From the NCBI RefSeq assembly GCF_003002095.1, contig NZ_PVZC01000009.1:124001-188000 (forward strand): a stretch of DNA of 64,000 bases. The letters run 5' to 3'. Source of the DNA: Allonocardiopsis opalescens. Lineage in GTDB: Bacteria; Actinomycetota; Actinomycetes; Streptosporangiales; Streptosporangiaceae. This document shows positions 1 through 8,212 of the stretch, piece after piece (the stretch's first letter is position 1; the number at the start of each line of letters is the position of its first letter). The notes beneath the pieces were generated by a model, which worked only from the letters and a program-made list of their open reading frames with translations, made no database searches and was not told the origin of the DNA. The position numbers and the translations under genes are program-made.

Positions 1-1
1 C

Positions 2-385
2 CCCTATAACGTCACCGGCCAGGTCACCGCCCAGATGTGCGCGACCCACAACGTCATCGTCTCCAATTTCGACTTTCCGCACGGCGTGGGCTGCTTTCGC
101 CATGGTCCACCTGAGCACGGCATCGGCCAGGCGTGCGACTACATGATCTCCAATTACACCACACCGACCCAAGAGCAGTTGGCGTACGGAGACCAGGTCG
201 CGCTTTCCATTATGCACAGCGCTGCAGGGCTAGGAATCAAGTACATTATTTGGCGACAGCGTATCTGGAATCACGAGAACCTCGAACCACCCACCCAGTC
301 GGTCGATCAATGGCGGCTGATGGAGGACCGTGGCAGTGTCACGCAGAACCACTACGACCACATCCACGTCTCAGTGGTTCGTTAG
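2..385 (+). CDS. LAS-type peptidase-like exported protein, C-terminal part (5' end outside window)
   Basis: The reading frame is open to the left edge, so this is the 3' part of a longer gene. The visible 127 residues resemble the C-terminal domain found on many actinobacterial secreted cell-wall proteins. It keeps a His-x6-Asp pattern (HGIGQACDY, about residue 39 of the visible part) and an HYDHIHVSV motif near the end. This His/Asp...His-x-His set is typical of LAS-type (M15-like) zinc peptidases, so a peptidoglycan-directed role is inferred. The substrate is unknown. It is followed after 67 bases by the OmpA-like lipoprotein gene on the same strand, which suggests a shared envelope role. 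The N-terminus, signal peptide and any upstream domain cannot be seen. Confidence 0.7.
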   Translation, partial: PYNVTGQVTAQMCATHNVIVSNFDFPHGVGCFRHGPPEHGIGQACDYMISNYTTPTQEQLAYGDQVALSIMHSAAGLGIKYIIWRQRIWNHENLEPPTQSVDQWRLMEDRGSVTQNHYDHIHVSVVR

Positions 386-452
386 GCTCGCGATCGACTT
401 ACGAGTACCGTATGACTGCCATGACGAGATCCGAGGGAGAGGGAACAAGACC

Positions 453-1994
453 GTGCTGATCCCCAACCGGCCCTTGCACACCGAACGCCATCGGTTGCGC
501 ACGCTCAAGGTAGGAGTAGCACTCACACTCACCACCCTCGTGCTTAGTAGCTGTGTATCAGGCTCTGAGGGTGGTGCTGACCCCAATGGCACCGCGTCAC
601 CTGGTGCCCCATCTGGAGAGGGACAGAGCCAGGCGATCGCGACGACCAGCATCTCCTCGCTCTCTCAACCCGCGAGGATCGAAGTACAGGCCCTGGAACG
701 CGGCGGGGAAGACATGGTGACGCTGCGCTTCGAGGTCTTCAATGACGGTGACGACCAACTGAACCTTCAACGCGCCTTCACTGGCGACGAAGGCAGCGGC
801 CGACGGCCGAGCGATGTCACGTTGGTTGATACCAGGAATGCACAGCGCTATCTGCCTCTCCAGACCGACGACGGTGAATGTTACTGCAACGAGTTCGAAG
901 CCCGAATCGACCCCGGCCAGAGCCAGGAAGCGTGGGTGACTTTCCCTGCACCACCCGCCGACCTGGACTATCTCACCGCGCTTATTCCTCCTGCTGCACC
1001 GTTCTTTGACCTTCCGGTAAGCGAGGGAAGTGGTCCGCCTGAGGAGCCCGCTGGCTCTTTGCAGGATCCCCGTATCCTTGATCTGCGTTTCCTCCAAGAC
1101 GACCTCAGTGGTGAGAGCTCTACTGATCAGACAGGTGATCAGCTAAGCATCATGCTTTCGTCTGACGTCTTGTTCGACACAAACGAATCGACCCTCACGA
1201 ACCGCGCCCAGGAAGCGATCGCGGAAGCTGCTGGCCAGATCGACGAATCGGGAGCGACGCAGGTTCAAATCGACGGCCACACCGATGACACCGGCGATGA
1301 CGATATCAATGACCCACTATCCGAAGCCCGGGCCGAATCTGTAGAAGCTGAACTTAGCAGCGCAGTGACAAACGACGTCACCTTCGAGACCGCCGGTCAT
1401 GGTTCTTCGGACCCTGTGGCCACGAACGAGACCGAGGAGGGGCGGCAGCGCAACCGACGAGTCACCATCACGTTCGAACGTGCCCAGGCCCCTACGTCGA
1501 GCAGCCCTTCCGCGGCCATTCCATCGTCCGGGACCGCCGCACCGCCCAACACCGCAGGTCCACAGGTCAACCAAGGGGAACTTCCGGTTCTGGGTACCTC
1601 GGAACATGAGGAGCAGGCCGGCGTCAATGCCCAGGTGAACCATTTCTCGCGTTCCCGTGACGGATACGTGGCGCTTCTGTGGACCATTCAAAACGAAGGT
1701 ACCGAGCGACTCAACACCGGTGCCGGCTTCCGCAACGAAGTGTACGAATACAGTCCCGACGCTGACAGCGGCGCCACGATCACCGATCCGACAGCGCAGT
1801 TGCGCTATCACCCGTTGATGGATGCCGAAACCGGATGTCTCTGTTCACCAGATCTCGGCCGCGGTGAGACCAACTCTGTAGAACCAGGACAGTCGGTGGT
1901 GCGGTGGAGTATGTACCGGTTGCCGGCTGCGGTTGCGAGTTCGAGCATTGATATTGAGCATTTCGGAACCATTGAAGACATAGCGATCCCGTAA
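453..1994 (+). CDS. OmpA-like domain lipoprotein
   Basis: This encodes a 513-residue predicted lipoprotein. The GTG start at 453 puts a short basic n-region before a hydrophobic stretch and the lipobox LSSC. The longer ATG frame from 330 would bury this signal. After a low-complexity linker, roughly residues 230-345 form an OmpA/MotB-type peptidoglycan-binding domain. It has DVLFDTNESTL, the HTDDTGDDDIN loop, LSEARAESV and the closing QRNRRVTI motif. Regions of about 130 residues on both sides resemble each other (the CYCNEF and CLCSPD Cys-x-Cys motifs each follow a similar strand pattern), so the ends may be a duplicated domain. Predicted location is the outer face of the membrane, bound to peptidoglycan. 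It lies among other envelope genes. OmpA domains on lipoproteins do occur in Actinobacteria. Confidence 0.8.
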   Translation: MLIPNRPLHTERHRLRTLKVGVALTLTTLVLSSCVSGSEGGADPNGTASPGAPSGEGQSQAIATTSISSLSQPARIEVQALERGGEDMVTLRFEVFNDGDDQLNLQRAFTGDEGSGRRPSDVTLVDTRNAQRYLPLQTDDGECYCNEFEARIDPGQSQEAWVTFPAPPADLDYLTALIPPAAPFFDLPVSEGSGPPEEPAGSLQDPRILDLRFLQDDLSGESSTDQTGDQLSIMLSSDVLFDTNESTLTNRAQEAIAEAAGQIDESGATQVQIDGHTDDTGDDDINDPLSEARAESVEAELSSAVTNDVTFETAGHGSSDPVATNETEEGRQRNRRVTITFERAQAPTSSSPSAAIPSSGTAAPPNTAGPQVNQGELPVLGTSEHEEQAGVNAQVNHFSRSRDGYVALLWTIQNEGTERLNTGAGFRNEVYEYSPDADSGATITDPTAQLRYHPLMDAETGCLCSPDLGRGETNSVEPGQSVVRWSMYRLPAAVASSSIDIEHFGTIEDIAIP

Positions 1995-2025
1995 ATCTTC
2001 ACCTGTGAAGCCAGGAGTGTGGACC

Positions 2026-2613
2026 GTGTCACCCCCTAGATATTGCGCCCATGATGACAGGGGCGCTGGCATGGTTGAGACCGCCAGTGCTGTGCTGCTC
2101 GTTTCGGTGATCATCGCCGGGGTTCTGGCGACCGGTGCCGGCGACACGCTCAATGATGGTGTTCGCTCGGCGGTCTGCCTGGTCCAGGGACCCGCCTGCG
2201 ACGAGACATGGGTGGATGAGTTGCGTCCTGAGGAGCCCGAGCAGGCCTTCTTGCCGCTCGGGATTCCTCCGGGGGGCGTTCAGAATGAAGGGAACCGGCA
2301 GCTCGGGCGGCAGATGGCGCTTGAGCGGGGTTGGGACGGGGCCGAGTGGGAGTGCCTGGACAACCTGTGGCAGCGGGAGAGCGGGTGGAACCATGAGGCG
2401 GAGAATCCGTCTTCAGGGGCCTACGGCATTCCGCAGGCGCTGCCGCCGGACAAGCTCGCCACCGCGGGGTCTGACTGGCAGAGCAATCCGGCAACCCAGA
2501 TCACCTGGGGGCTGGACTACATCGAGGATCGGTACACGACTCCATGCCAGGCTTGGGCGTTCTGGCTGAATCCGGACGACTCCGTGCCGGGAGCCAGTAC
2601 CCACTGGTACTGA
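2026..2613 (+). CDS. Flp-anchor protein with lytic transglycosylase-like domain
   Basis: This encodes 195 residues. The GTG start at 2026 is preferred because AGGAG lies at 2013-2017; GTG codons at 2005 and 2017 are possible. The N-terminus DDRGAGMVETASAVLL followed by a hydrophobic stretch looks like a Flp/TadE class III signal, with cleavage after Gly and Glu at +5. It is followed by a Cys pair (SAVCLVQGPACDE). Residues about 100-190 match the actinobacterial aggregation-promoting-factor/transglycosylase-like domain, including CLDNLWQRESGWNH (probable catalytic Glu), SSGAYGIPQ and a final CQAWAFW. The likely role is peptidoglycan cleavage at the cell surface. The joining of a pilin-type anchor to such a domain is unusual. 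The first 60 residues match the modules at 3846-5306 and 6036-7562 in layout. Confidence 0.75.
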   Translation: MSPPRYCAHDDRGAGMVETASAVLLVSVIIAGVLATGAGDTLNDGVRSAVCLVQGPACDETWVDELRPEEPEQAFLPLGIPPGGVQNEGNRQLGRQMALERGWDGAEWECLDNLWQRESGWNHEAENPSSGAYGIPQALPPDKLATAGSDWQSNPATQITWGLDYIEDRYTTPCQAWAFWLNPDDSVPGASTHWY

Positions 2614-2721
2614 GCTGCCGGATAGGAGAGTCACTGGAAGAGTGTTGTCCGATGGACGGCCCCCTACAGCAGATGGGCCGATCAATAGAGCTTTTCCAAT
2701 GACTCCCCAGGAAACACGAAA

Positions 2722-2756
2722 GGGCTCCCCGATAACATCGGGGAGCCCTTTCTCTG
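2722..2756. terminator. bidirectional terminator
   Basis: A perfect 12-bp stem (2722-2733 with 2737-2748) has a 3-nt loop and is followed by TTTCTCT on the plus strand and by TTTCGTGTTT on the minus strand. It lies between the convergent transglycosylase-like gene and the minus-strand operon ending at 2765. Confidence 0.9.
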
Positions 2757-2764
2757 TTCTTCTG

Positions 2765-3154
2765 TCAGCGCCGGTTGCGGAATACCGGGCCGAGCAGCCA
2801 GCCGGCGATCGCGCCGACCGCGGCGAGAAGGCCGTTGACGATGACCACAGGGGGGTTGCCGCCGATCGGGGTGGCCAGAGCGACCAGTTCGATGACGATG
2901 GCGAGCAGGGGGATGGCGAAGACGGCGAGTGCGTGCCTGCCGGCGCGAGTGCGCTCAGGACGCCGGTGTACCAGGCCGGCGGCGAGGGCGACGAACAGAC
3001 CGACGGCGAACTGGACCGGACCGGTCCACATGATCTCGCCGCCGACGGTGTCCATGGCGGCCGGGTCACCGTTGAAGATGACCACGCCCAGGCCGATGAA
3101 GGCGACGAGGAACCAGGTGACGATGCCGACGAGCCATGACCAGAACAGGTCCAT
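2765..3154 (-). CDS. small membrane protein, four predicted TM segments
   Basis: This encodes 129 residues. Four hydrophobic segments can be seen, at about residues 5-28, 43-62, 72-95 and 100-122. A basic loop (VHRRPERTRAGRH) separates the second and third, and the tail is RNRR. I do not recognise the family. The ATG at 3154 has an AAGGAAAG ribosome-binding site. It is the last gene of a three-gene minus-strand set and lies 35 bases after the lipoprotein gene, so cotranscription with the Flp-anchored Asn-rich protein is likely. No catalytic motif is visible. Confidence 0.7.
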   Translation of the reverse strand: MDLFWSWLVGIVTWFLVAFIGLGVVIFNGDPAAMDTVGGEIMWTGPVQFAVGLFVALAAGLVHRRPERTRAGRHALAVFAIPLLAIVIELVALATPIGGNPPVVIVNGLLAAVGAIAGWLLGPVFRNRR

Positions 3155-3189
3155 GCGCTTCTTTCCTTCGGGTGTCTGCGGGGATCGGC

Positions 3190-3801
3190 TCAGCCCTCGA
3201 GGGCGACGCTGCCGGTGATCTGGTCGAACAGGGCGTCGTTGGTGTGCTCGGCCAGCGCGGTGATGCGCAGCAGCCAGTAGGTGCCCTGGTCGTTGACCAT
3301 CGTGAGGTCGAGGCCGCGCCGGTCGAGAGGCGGCTCCTCGTCGAAGAGGGTGTAGGTGTAGTGGACCTCGTGGGCGCTCGAAGCGCCCGGCACGATGGCT
3401 TCGCCGCGTTCGCCGCGGTCCATCCGGACCTCCAGGGCGAGAGCCGACATGATGCCCTCACCGCGGGACCGGGCATCTTCGTTGGCTTCGGTCGGGCCGC
3501 TGAGGACGGTCACTCGGGCGATCTCCTGATCGCCTTCGAAGCCCGCGTAGCCGCCGACGACCGGGGATTCCAGCTCCTCCGAGGCCGTCTCAGTCCACCC
3601 CTCGGGGACCGCGAAGCTCAGGCGGTCGACGGTGACCGGGGTGAAGCCCTCAGGGACCTCCACCTGTCCGGCCGCTTCCGGGGGCGCTTCCTCGCCGGCC
3701 GTACCGGCGGCCGGAGGGGCCGGGTCGGCACCGGACGAGCAGCCGCCGGCGAGCAGGACCCCGAGGGCCAGCACTGTGGCGGATACGGCGGTCGTACGCA
3801 T
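3190..3801 (-). CDS. putative lipoprotein
   Basis: This encodes 203 residues with a clean lipoprotein signal: MRTTAV, a hydrophobic core and the lipobox LAGGC. I chose ATG 3801 because it gives a normal signal peptide and has GGAAG about 9 bases upstream. An ATG at 3846 overlaps the upstream stop as ATGA and could also be used, adding 15 residues. The mature part contains a VDRLSFAVPEGWTE segment, then alternating strands and helices. This resembles small actinobacterial lipoproteins with a PsbP/LpqN-like fold, but the match is weak and function is unknown. It sits between the Asn-rich Flp-anchored protein and a membrane protein, probably in one operon. Confidence 0.75.
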   Translation of the reverse strand: MRTTAVSATVLALGVLLAGGCSSGADPAPPAAGTAGEEAPPEAAGQVEVPEGFTPVTVDRLSFAVPEGWTETASEELESPVVGGYAGFEGDQEIARVTVLSGPTEANEDARSRGEGIMSALALEVRMDRGERGEAIVPGASSAHEVHYTYTLFDEEPPLDRRGLDLTMVNDQGTYWLLRITALAEHTNDALFDQITGSVALEG

Positions 3802-3845
3802 CTTCAGAGACTTCCGTTCTGGTGAGGGCTGTGGGGTGCCGGTCA

Positions 3846-5306
3846 TCAGGCGCAGGCTTCCCAGTCGACGTACTCGCGGCTGCCGTCCCGCGGCGCTCCG
3901 AGGTACTCGGCACCGGTGACGTCCCAGTTCTCGCTCGTGACCCCGCCGGAGAGGCCGAGCTTCAGACCGAGCTTGATCGACGCTCCGATCGTGAACTCGT
4001 CGCCTTCGACGTCATAGGTGACCCGGGAACTCCGCCCATTATTGAACAGCAGCTGCTCGAACTCGGAGGCATTGGGGTCGAGCTCGGTGGGAGCCATGTC
4101 ATCCCAGGTCAGACCGAGTGCGTCGTCGTGGCCCATGTTGCCGACCCAGTCTTGCAGGATCGCCCGCTCCTCATCGGTCTCGGCCCGGACCTCGGTGCTG
4201 ACGACTTCGGCCTCCCCGTTGACGATCGTCGTCTGCACCAGGGTCACACCGACGACGTTTCCGTCGGCGTCGTAGTCGACCTTGAGTGCGCCTTCGCGGG
4301 CTGCGTCGCCTTCAGGGCCCACGGATTCGGTGCCGAGACTCGCGGTGGCGCCACCGGCGACATTGCCGCCGATGGTGTAGGTGTGCGAGTAGCTCCCGTC
4401 GCGGTTCTCCTCGACGCTGTATACGGCGTTGCCCTCACCGTTCACTTCGAGTGCGACCTCGGGAAGCCCGTCTTCCACCTGCCAATCGCCTTCCTGCTCA
4501 CCTTCCTGGTTTTCCCCGTTCTCGGTGTTCTCGCCGTTCTCCGTGTTCTCGCCGTTCTCGTTGTTGTTGTCGTTGTTGTTATTATTGTTGTCGTTATTGC
4601 CGTTACCGTTACCGTTGCCGTTGACGTTGCCGCCGACGTCGACCCCGGCGTTGACGCCGGCGTCGCCCTGTACCGAGAGCTCGCCCTCGTAGCGGGTGAC
4701 GTCGGGCTCGGGCAGGTCGGCGCCGCCGAAGAGGTCCCAGGCACCGCCGATGAGCCAGCCCACCGGTCCGCCGTCCTGAACGGCCTCGATCTGTGCGTAC
4801 TCCTGGAAGTCGCTCTCGAAGCTGTCCGCCTCGCCGGCCGGCACGATCCAGGTGTCACCGAGGCGGAGCGAACCCGAGACACCGATGTTCGCCTCGGCTC
4901 CGAGGCCGACGGGCCCGGCCTCCAGTTCGGCGCCGATGCCGGCACTCACACCGATCATGCTCTCGTCGACGAGCGTGAACTGGCTGGTGCCGTCGGAGAA
5001 GTCCTCACGGATGAGGTGGTAGCCGCGGCCGAGATCGACGATCAGGATCTCGACGCCCGCCTGGTAGCTGTCGCTGTCGCGGTTCTGCATACAGGAGCTG
5101 GGCTCGTAGTAGTCATCGAGCACCGCCTCGCAGTTCTCGTCCGGGCTGAAAAGTTGGCAGAGCGCCACTTCGACGCGCGGTTGGAAGTTCGGGTAGACGA
5201 TGGGAATGGTCACGAGACCAACGAGGGCGCCGGCCAAGGTGATGAGCGCCGCATACTGGAGGGTGCTCGCTCCAGTGTCCCTGAACCTGTGCCGCGCTGA
5301 CCACAT
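3846..5306 (-). CDS. Flp-anchored exported protein with Asn/Gly-rich linker
   Basis: This encodes 486 residues from ATG 5306, preceded by GGGAAG. The N-terminus FRDTGASTLQYAALI plus a hydrophobic stretch is Flp-pilin-like, with Gln where Glu +5 is usual. A Cys pair follows (VALCQLFSPDENCEA). The middle is acidic and Gly-rich. At about residues 215-265 lies a low-complexity tract of Asn, Gly, Glu and Thr that should be disordered. The end is rich in beta-like repeats and closes with YVDWEACA. It is a paralogue of the product at 6036-7562, sharing the N-terminal module, a VQTT-like strand, an acidic helix and a Trp-x-x-Cys end. No enzyme motif is visible. It heads a minus-strand operon and is divergent from 5466-5873. 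Function is unknown; a surface or pilus-associated structural role is inferred. Confidence 0.8.
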   Translation of the reverse strand: MWSARHRFRDTGASTLQYAALITLAGALVGLVTIPIVYPNFQPRVEVALCQLFSPDENCEAVLDDYYEPSSCMQNRDSDSYQAGVEILIVDLGRGYHLIREDFSDGTSQFTLVDESMIGVSAGIGAELEAGPVGLGAEANIGVSGSLRLGDTWIVPAGEADSFESDFQEYAQIEAVQDGGPVGWLIGGAWDLFGGADLPEPDVTRYEGELSVQGDAGVNAGVDVGGNVNGNGNGNGNNDNNNNNNDNNNENGENTENGENTENGENQEGEQEGDWQVEDGLPEVALEVNGEGNAVYSVEENRDGSYSHTYTIGGNVAGGATASLGTESVGPEGDAAREGALKVDYDADGNVVGVTLVQTTIVNGEAEVVSTEVRAETDEERAILQDWVGNMGHDDALGLTWDDMAPTELDPNASEFEQLLFNNGRSSRVTYDVEGDEFTIGASIKLGLKLGLSGGVTSENWDVTGAEYLGAPRDGSREYVDWEACA

Positions 5307-5465
5307 CTTCCCGCCACTTCCGCTAGACCAGAAATCTGCGCGATCAACCTATCGGCGGCAGAATGACCTTGACAGGGCCTACGGTCCCGTTCCGGTTTGG
5401 GCCCCTGTCGGCACTGATAGAGTTCTGCGTTATCGGGATACTTGCTTCGCTTTCAGGGGATGCGG

Positions 5466-5873
5466 ATGGAGCGGTTTCGAGCCGTAGCGCTCATCGTGCT
5501 GGCACTGATGGCCGAGGTGGTCATCATGGTGACGGGCCTGGTGCTGTTCTCGATCGGGGCGCTTGTCGTTGCCACTGGGGGTTCACCGGCGCCGAGCGCT
5601 GATTCGTTCAATCTCGGTGTCGCGGTCGCCGGCTTCCTGGTGATCGCGGTGTCGAGTGCGCTCGCGGCCTTGGTGGCGGTGCTGCTGCTGCGGTTCGCTC
5701 GCTCGCTGTCGGGTGTCGCGGTCGCCGCGACGGCGATGGCGGGGCCGCTCGCCACGGCGCTCGCCAGCGTTCTCATGTTCGGTGGCGCGGCAGGCGAGGT
5801 GGTCCTCTACGTCGGCGCCACCGTGGTCGGCTGCGCGCCGGTGGCGGTGTTCGCGGCGCGGAGGCGCCGCTGA
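5466..5873 (+). CDS. membrane protein, four predicted TM segments, unknown family
   Basis: This encodes 135 residues. ATG 5466 is chosen because AGGGG at 5455-5459 is well spaced; ATG 5460 overlaps that site. Four hydrophobic segments are visible (about residues 7-32, 48-72, 79-102 and 106-127) and the C-terminus is basic (AARRRR). There are no polar motifs to suggest transport or catalysis. It lies between two divergent genes for paralogous Flp-anchored proteins and probably belongs with them. Confidence 0.65.
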   Translation: MERFRAVALIVLALMAEVVIMVTGLVLFSIGALVVATGGSPAPSADSFNLGVAVAGFLVIAVSSALAALVAVLLLRFARSLSGVAVAATAMAGPLATALASVLMFGGAAGEVVLYVGATVVGCAPVAVFAARRRR

Positions 5874-5945
5874 CCCGGCATGGACTCTGGGCCCTGATTT
5901 GGGTCCCCTCCTCACGGCATTGGGTCTACGGACACTGCTCTTGAG

Positions 5946-5983
5946 TATCCGATAAACGATACAGTCAGACTGTCTTATCCGAT
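5946..5983. promoter_or_regulatory. palindrome flanked by direct repeats upstream of 6036 gene
   Basis: The gap before the gene at 6036 holds the 13-bp palindrome ACAGTCAGACTGT (5961-5973). It is flanked by two copies of TATCCGAT (5946-5953 and 5976-5983). The sequence is locally AT-richer than its surroundings. A regulator binding site is inferred; no known consensus was recognised. Confidence 0.35.
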
Positions 5984-6035
5984 TCGCGACGATCCTGTTT
6001 GATCCGTCGCTCCCCCTCGGGTTTGGGACTCTCTG

Positions 6036-7562
6036 ATGTCTGCTTCCGTCCGCCGCCGGGTCCGTGACGAGGGCGCCTCCAGTGTGCAGTACGCGGGGCT
6101 GATCGTCCTGTCCGGTGTCCTCGTCGTCGCTGTCGGCACCGCGGCCACCGTGCCGACGGTGCGCGACGGGGTCGCGAACGCCTTGTGCCAGTTGTTCAGC
6201 GGGATCACCGGAGCCGAATGCGAAGGCGGGGAGCAGGCCGGGCCGCCCCGACCACCCGAGAACCACACCTGCACGCTCAGCTACACCGACACCGGGGCGA
6301 CGGCATCGGTGCGGTTCCCGGTGCGTTATGTGGACATCGGCGTGGGGGTCACGGCTGCGGTGCAGACGACGCAGGTGGTCCGGCCCGACGGCTCGATCGG
6401 GTACGACGTCACGATCTCCCTGCAGGGGGAAGGGCTTGTCGCACTGCCTCGGACGCAGATGCAGAACATCGATCCGGACCTGTATGGGGGTCTGCTGGCC
6501 GGAGGGTCCCAGAAATGGGAGTTCGCGTCCGAGGCCGACGCTGAGGCCCTCCCCGCCCTGTTCGCCGAACGGATGGCGCACGATGTCGCGCGGGCGAACC
6601 TTCTCACCGGTCCCGGCCTCGCCGTCGCGGACCGGGTACCGGGTCTGCGTGAGGCCGTGGCGCCGCCGGAGCTGCCGCCTGTCACGGAGACCAGTGGACA
6701 GGGCGGGATCTTCATCGGCGGTGGCGTCGAATTGGAGGGGGCACCCGGTGATCTCGAGATCCAGGCGGCAGTGGAAGCGCGCGGTGCCCTGGTTCTGGGC
6801 GGCACCCACAACCACACCACCGGCGAGACCAAGGTGAGAATGGAACTGGGTGCTGAGGGCTCGGGCTCGGCTGGGGTGAATATCGGCAGCCTGTACGAGA
6901 ATCTTCCGGAAGCCGCGCGGAACGCGAGCGGCACCGCGGTCAGCGGCGCCATCACCGCACTGGAGGCGGCCGCCTCGGCCTCGGCCGGATACCCCGTCAC
7001 CTTCCCACCTCAGGTCGTCACCTATCTGTCCGATAACTGGCCCAACGTCGAAGGCGCCATCTCCGGAAAGATCACCACTACTACGGAGCTCACCTTCAAT
7101 GACCAGGGTGAACTCATCGGAGAGCAGCGTCAGACCGATATACAGTGGAACTTCGCCGTGGGAGCCGATATCGCCCCGGCCGAACTGGAGAACCTCGACG
7201 AACTCGAGTTCGGCGCCAATATGGTCCTGGCGGGCAGCCGGTCCCAGGAGACCGAGACGGTCGACCTCTCGGACCCCGCCGACCGTGAGATCGTCGAAGA
7301 CTACTACGGCCAGTCTGTCACCACCTCCCAACCCGACGCCTTCGGTGACGCCGCCGACGCAAGGGAGAGCCTCTACGACCGGGAAGGGGAACGGACCCGT
7401 CAGGAGTGGGACCTGTCCGGTGGCAATGGTTTCATCGGAGCCGACCGCAACAGCGTCGCCGCCGACGCAGGGCTTACCCAGTCCACGGGCGAACTGAGTA
7501 GTGCCGAGTACTACGACCGTTCCACTGGATCATGGATTCCATGGGACGGCTGCACGCTATAG
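6036..7562 (+). CDS. Flp-anchored exported protein, paralogue of 3846-5306
   Basis: This encodes 508 residues. The N-terminus RDEGASSVQYAGLIVLSGVL is Flp-pilin-like, with a Gly-Ala cleavage point and Gln at +5. It is followed by NALCQLFSG and a second Cys about 10 residues on. The body alternates beta-like strands with Gly- and Ala-rich stretches, has one HNHTTGETK loop, and ends with WIPWDGCTL. No Asn-rich linker is present, unlike the paralogue. The shared start and Trp-x-x-Cys end suggest the same export and assembly route. The next gene begins 7 bases after the stop and is probably cotranscribed. No known catalytic motif was found. Function is unknown, but secretion or surface exposure is likely. 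Confidence 0.8.
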   Translation: MSASVRRRVRDEGASSVQYAGLIVLSGVLVVAVGTAATVPTVRDGVANALCQLFSGITGAECEGGEQAGPPRPPENHTCTLSYTDTGATASVRFPVRYVDIGVGVTAAVQTTQVVRPDGSIGYDVTISLQGEGLVALPRTQMQNIDPDLYGGLLAGGSQKWEFASEADAEALPALFAERMAHDVARANLLTGPGLAVADRVPGLREAVAPPELPPVTETSGQGGIFIGGGVELEGAPGDLEIQAAVEARGALVLGGTHNHTTGETKVRMELGAEGSGSAGVNIGSLYENLPEAARNASGTAVSGAITALEAAASASAGYPVTFPPQVVTYLSDNWPNVEGAISGKITTTTELTFNDQGELIGEQRQTDIQWNFAVGADIAPAELENLDELEFGANMVLAGSRSQETETVDLSDPADREIVEDYYGQSVTTSQPDAFGDAADARESLYDREGERTRQEWDLSGGNGFIGADRNSVAADAGLTQSTGELSSAEYYDRSTGSWIPWDGCTL

Positions 7563-7569
7563 GGCGGAT

Positions 7570-8067
7570 ATGCGAGTTCTCTATCTGATTGTTTCGGCAA
7601 CCCGACTCGTCTTCATCGTCGGAATCTTTCCGGTCTTCCTGCTGATCTGCGTGAACGAGTTCGTCCGGCCCTTCACGGAGACGCGCGTCATTGGAGCGGT
7701 CTTCTGCGGCGCCGTTGCTTTCATCCTCTGGCAGGAGATGCTGGTCGGCGCTCCGGTGAACCGGTACATCGAGCGTCGTCAGGTGCCTTCGACGGCCGAG
7801 GTCGTCGATGTGCGACTCGTCAATAACGGCCGCAACCGCTACACCCTGAGCTACATCGACTTGGCCGGCGCGCAACGTACCCGCAAGGTGCGGTACCCGA
7901 CTCTTCTCCGCGTCGGGCAGACGGTGCCGATCTTTCTCGAACCGAACCGGCCCGATTTCGTGAAGGTCGTTCGCCCGAAGCCGACCGCGATCGGGTGGAC
8001 CCTGTGGCTCCTGGCCCCGATCGGGTTCACCACGGCCACAGTGCTACTGCTGGCCTCGGGGCCATGA
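7570..8067 (+). CDS. DUF3592-like membrane protein
   Basis: This encodes 165 residues from ATG 7570, which has AGGGCGG upstream. There are two N-terminal membrane segments (about residues 1-27 and 36-53), a soluble beta domain of about 75 residues, and a final membrane segment. The soluble part, with AEVVDVRLVNNGRNRYTLSYID and GQTVPIFLEPNRP, has the usual DUF3592 pattern of strands. The role of that family is not established. It follows the Flp-anchored gene by 7 bases, so both are likely made together. Confidence 0.7.
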   Translation: MRVLYLIVSATRLVFIVGIFPVFLLICVNEFVRPFTETRVIGAVFCGAVAFILWQEMLVGAPVNRYIERRQVPSTAEVVDVRLVNNGRNRYTLSYIDLAGAQRTRKVRYPTLLRVGQTVPIFLEPNRPDFVKVVRPKPTAIGWTLWLLAPIGFTTATVLLLASGP

Positions 8068-8212
8068 GCGAGGACCCCGGCTCTACTCCAATAGGTCTCC
8101 AGACCCAAGGGAAGGGGCGCGATCATTGGGTCCGGAGGCCGTACCACCGCGGCTAGGAAAGGTTTACCGTTGGTTCATTCCAACGGTCCCCGCTCCCGTT
8201 TGAGGCGAATCT

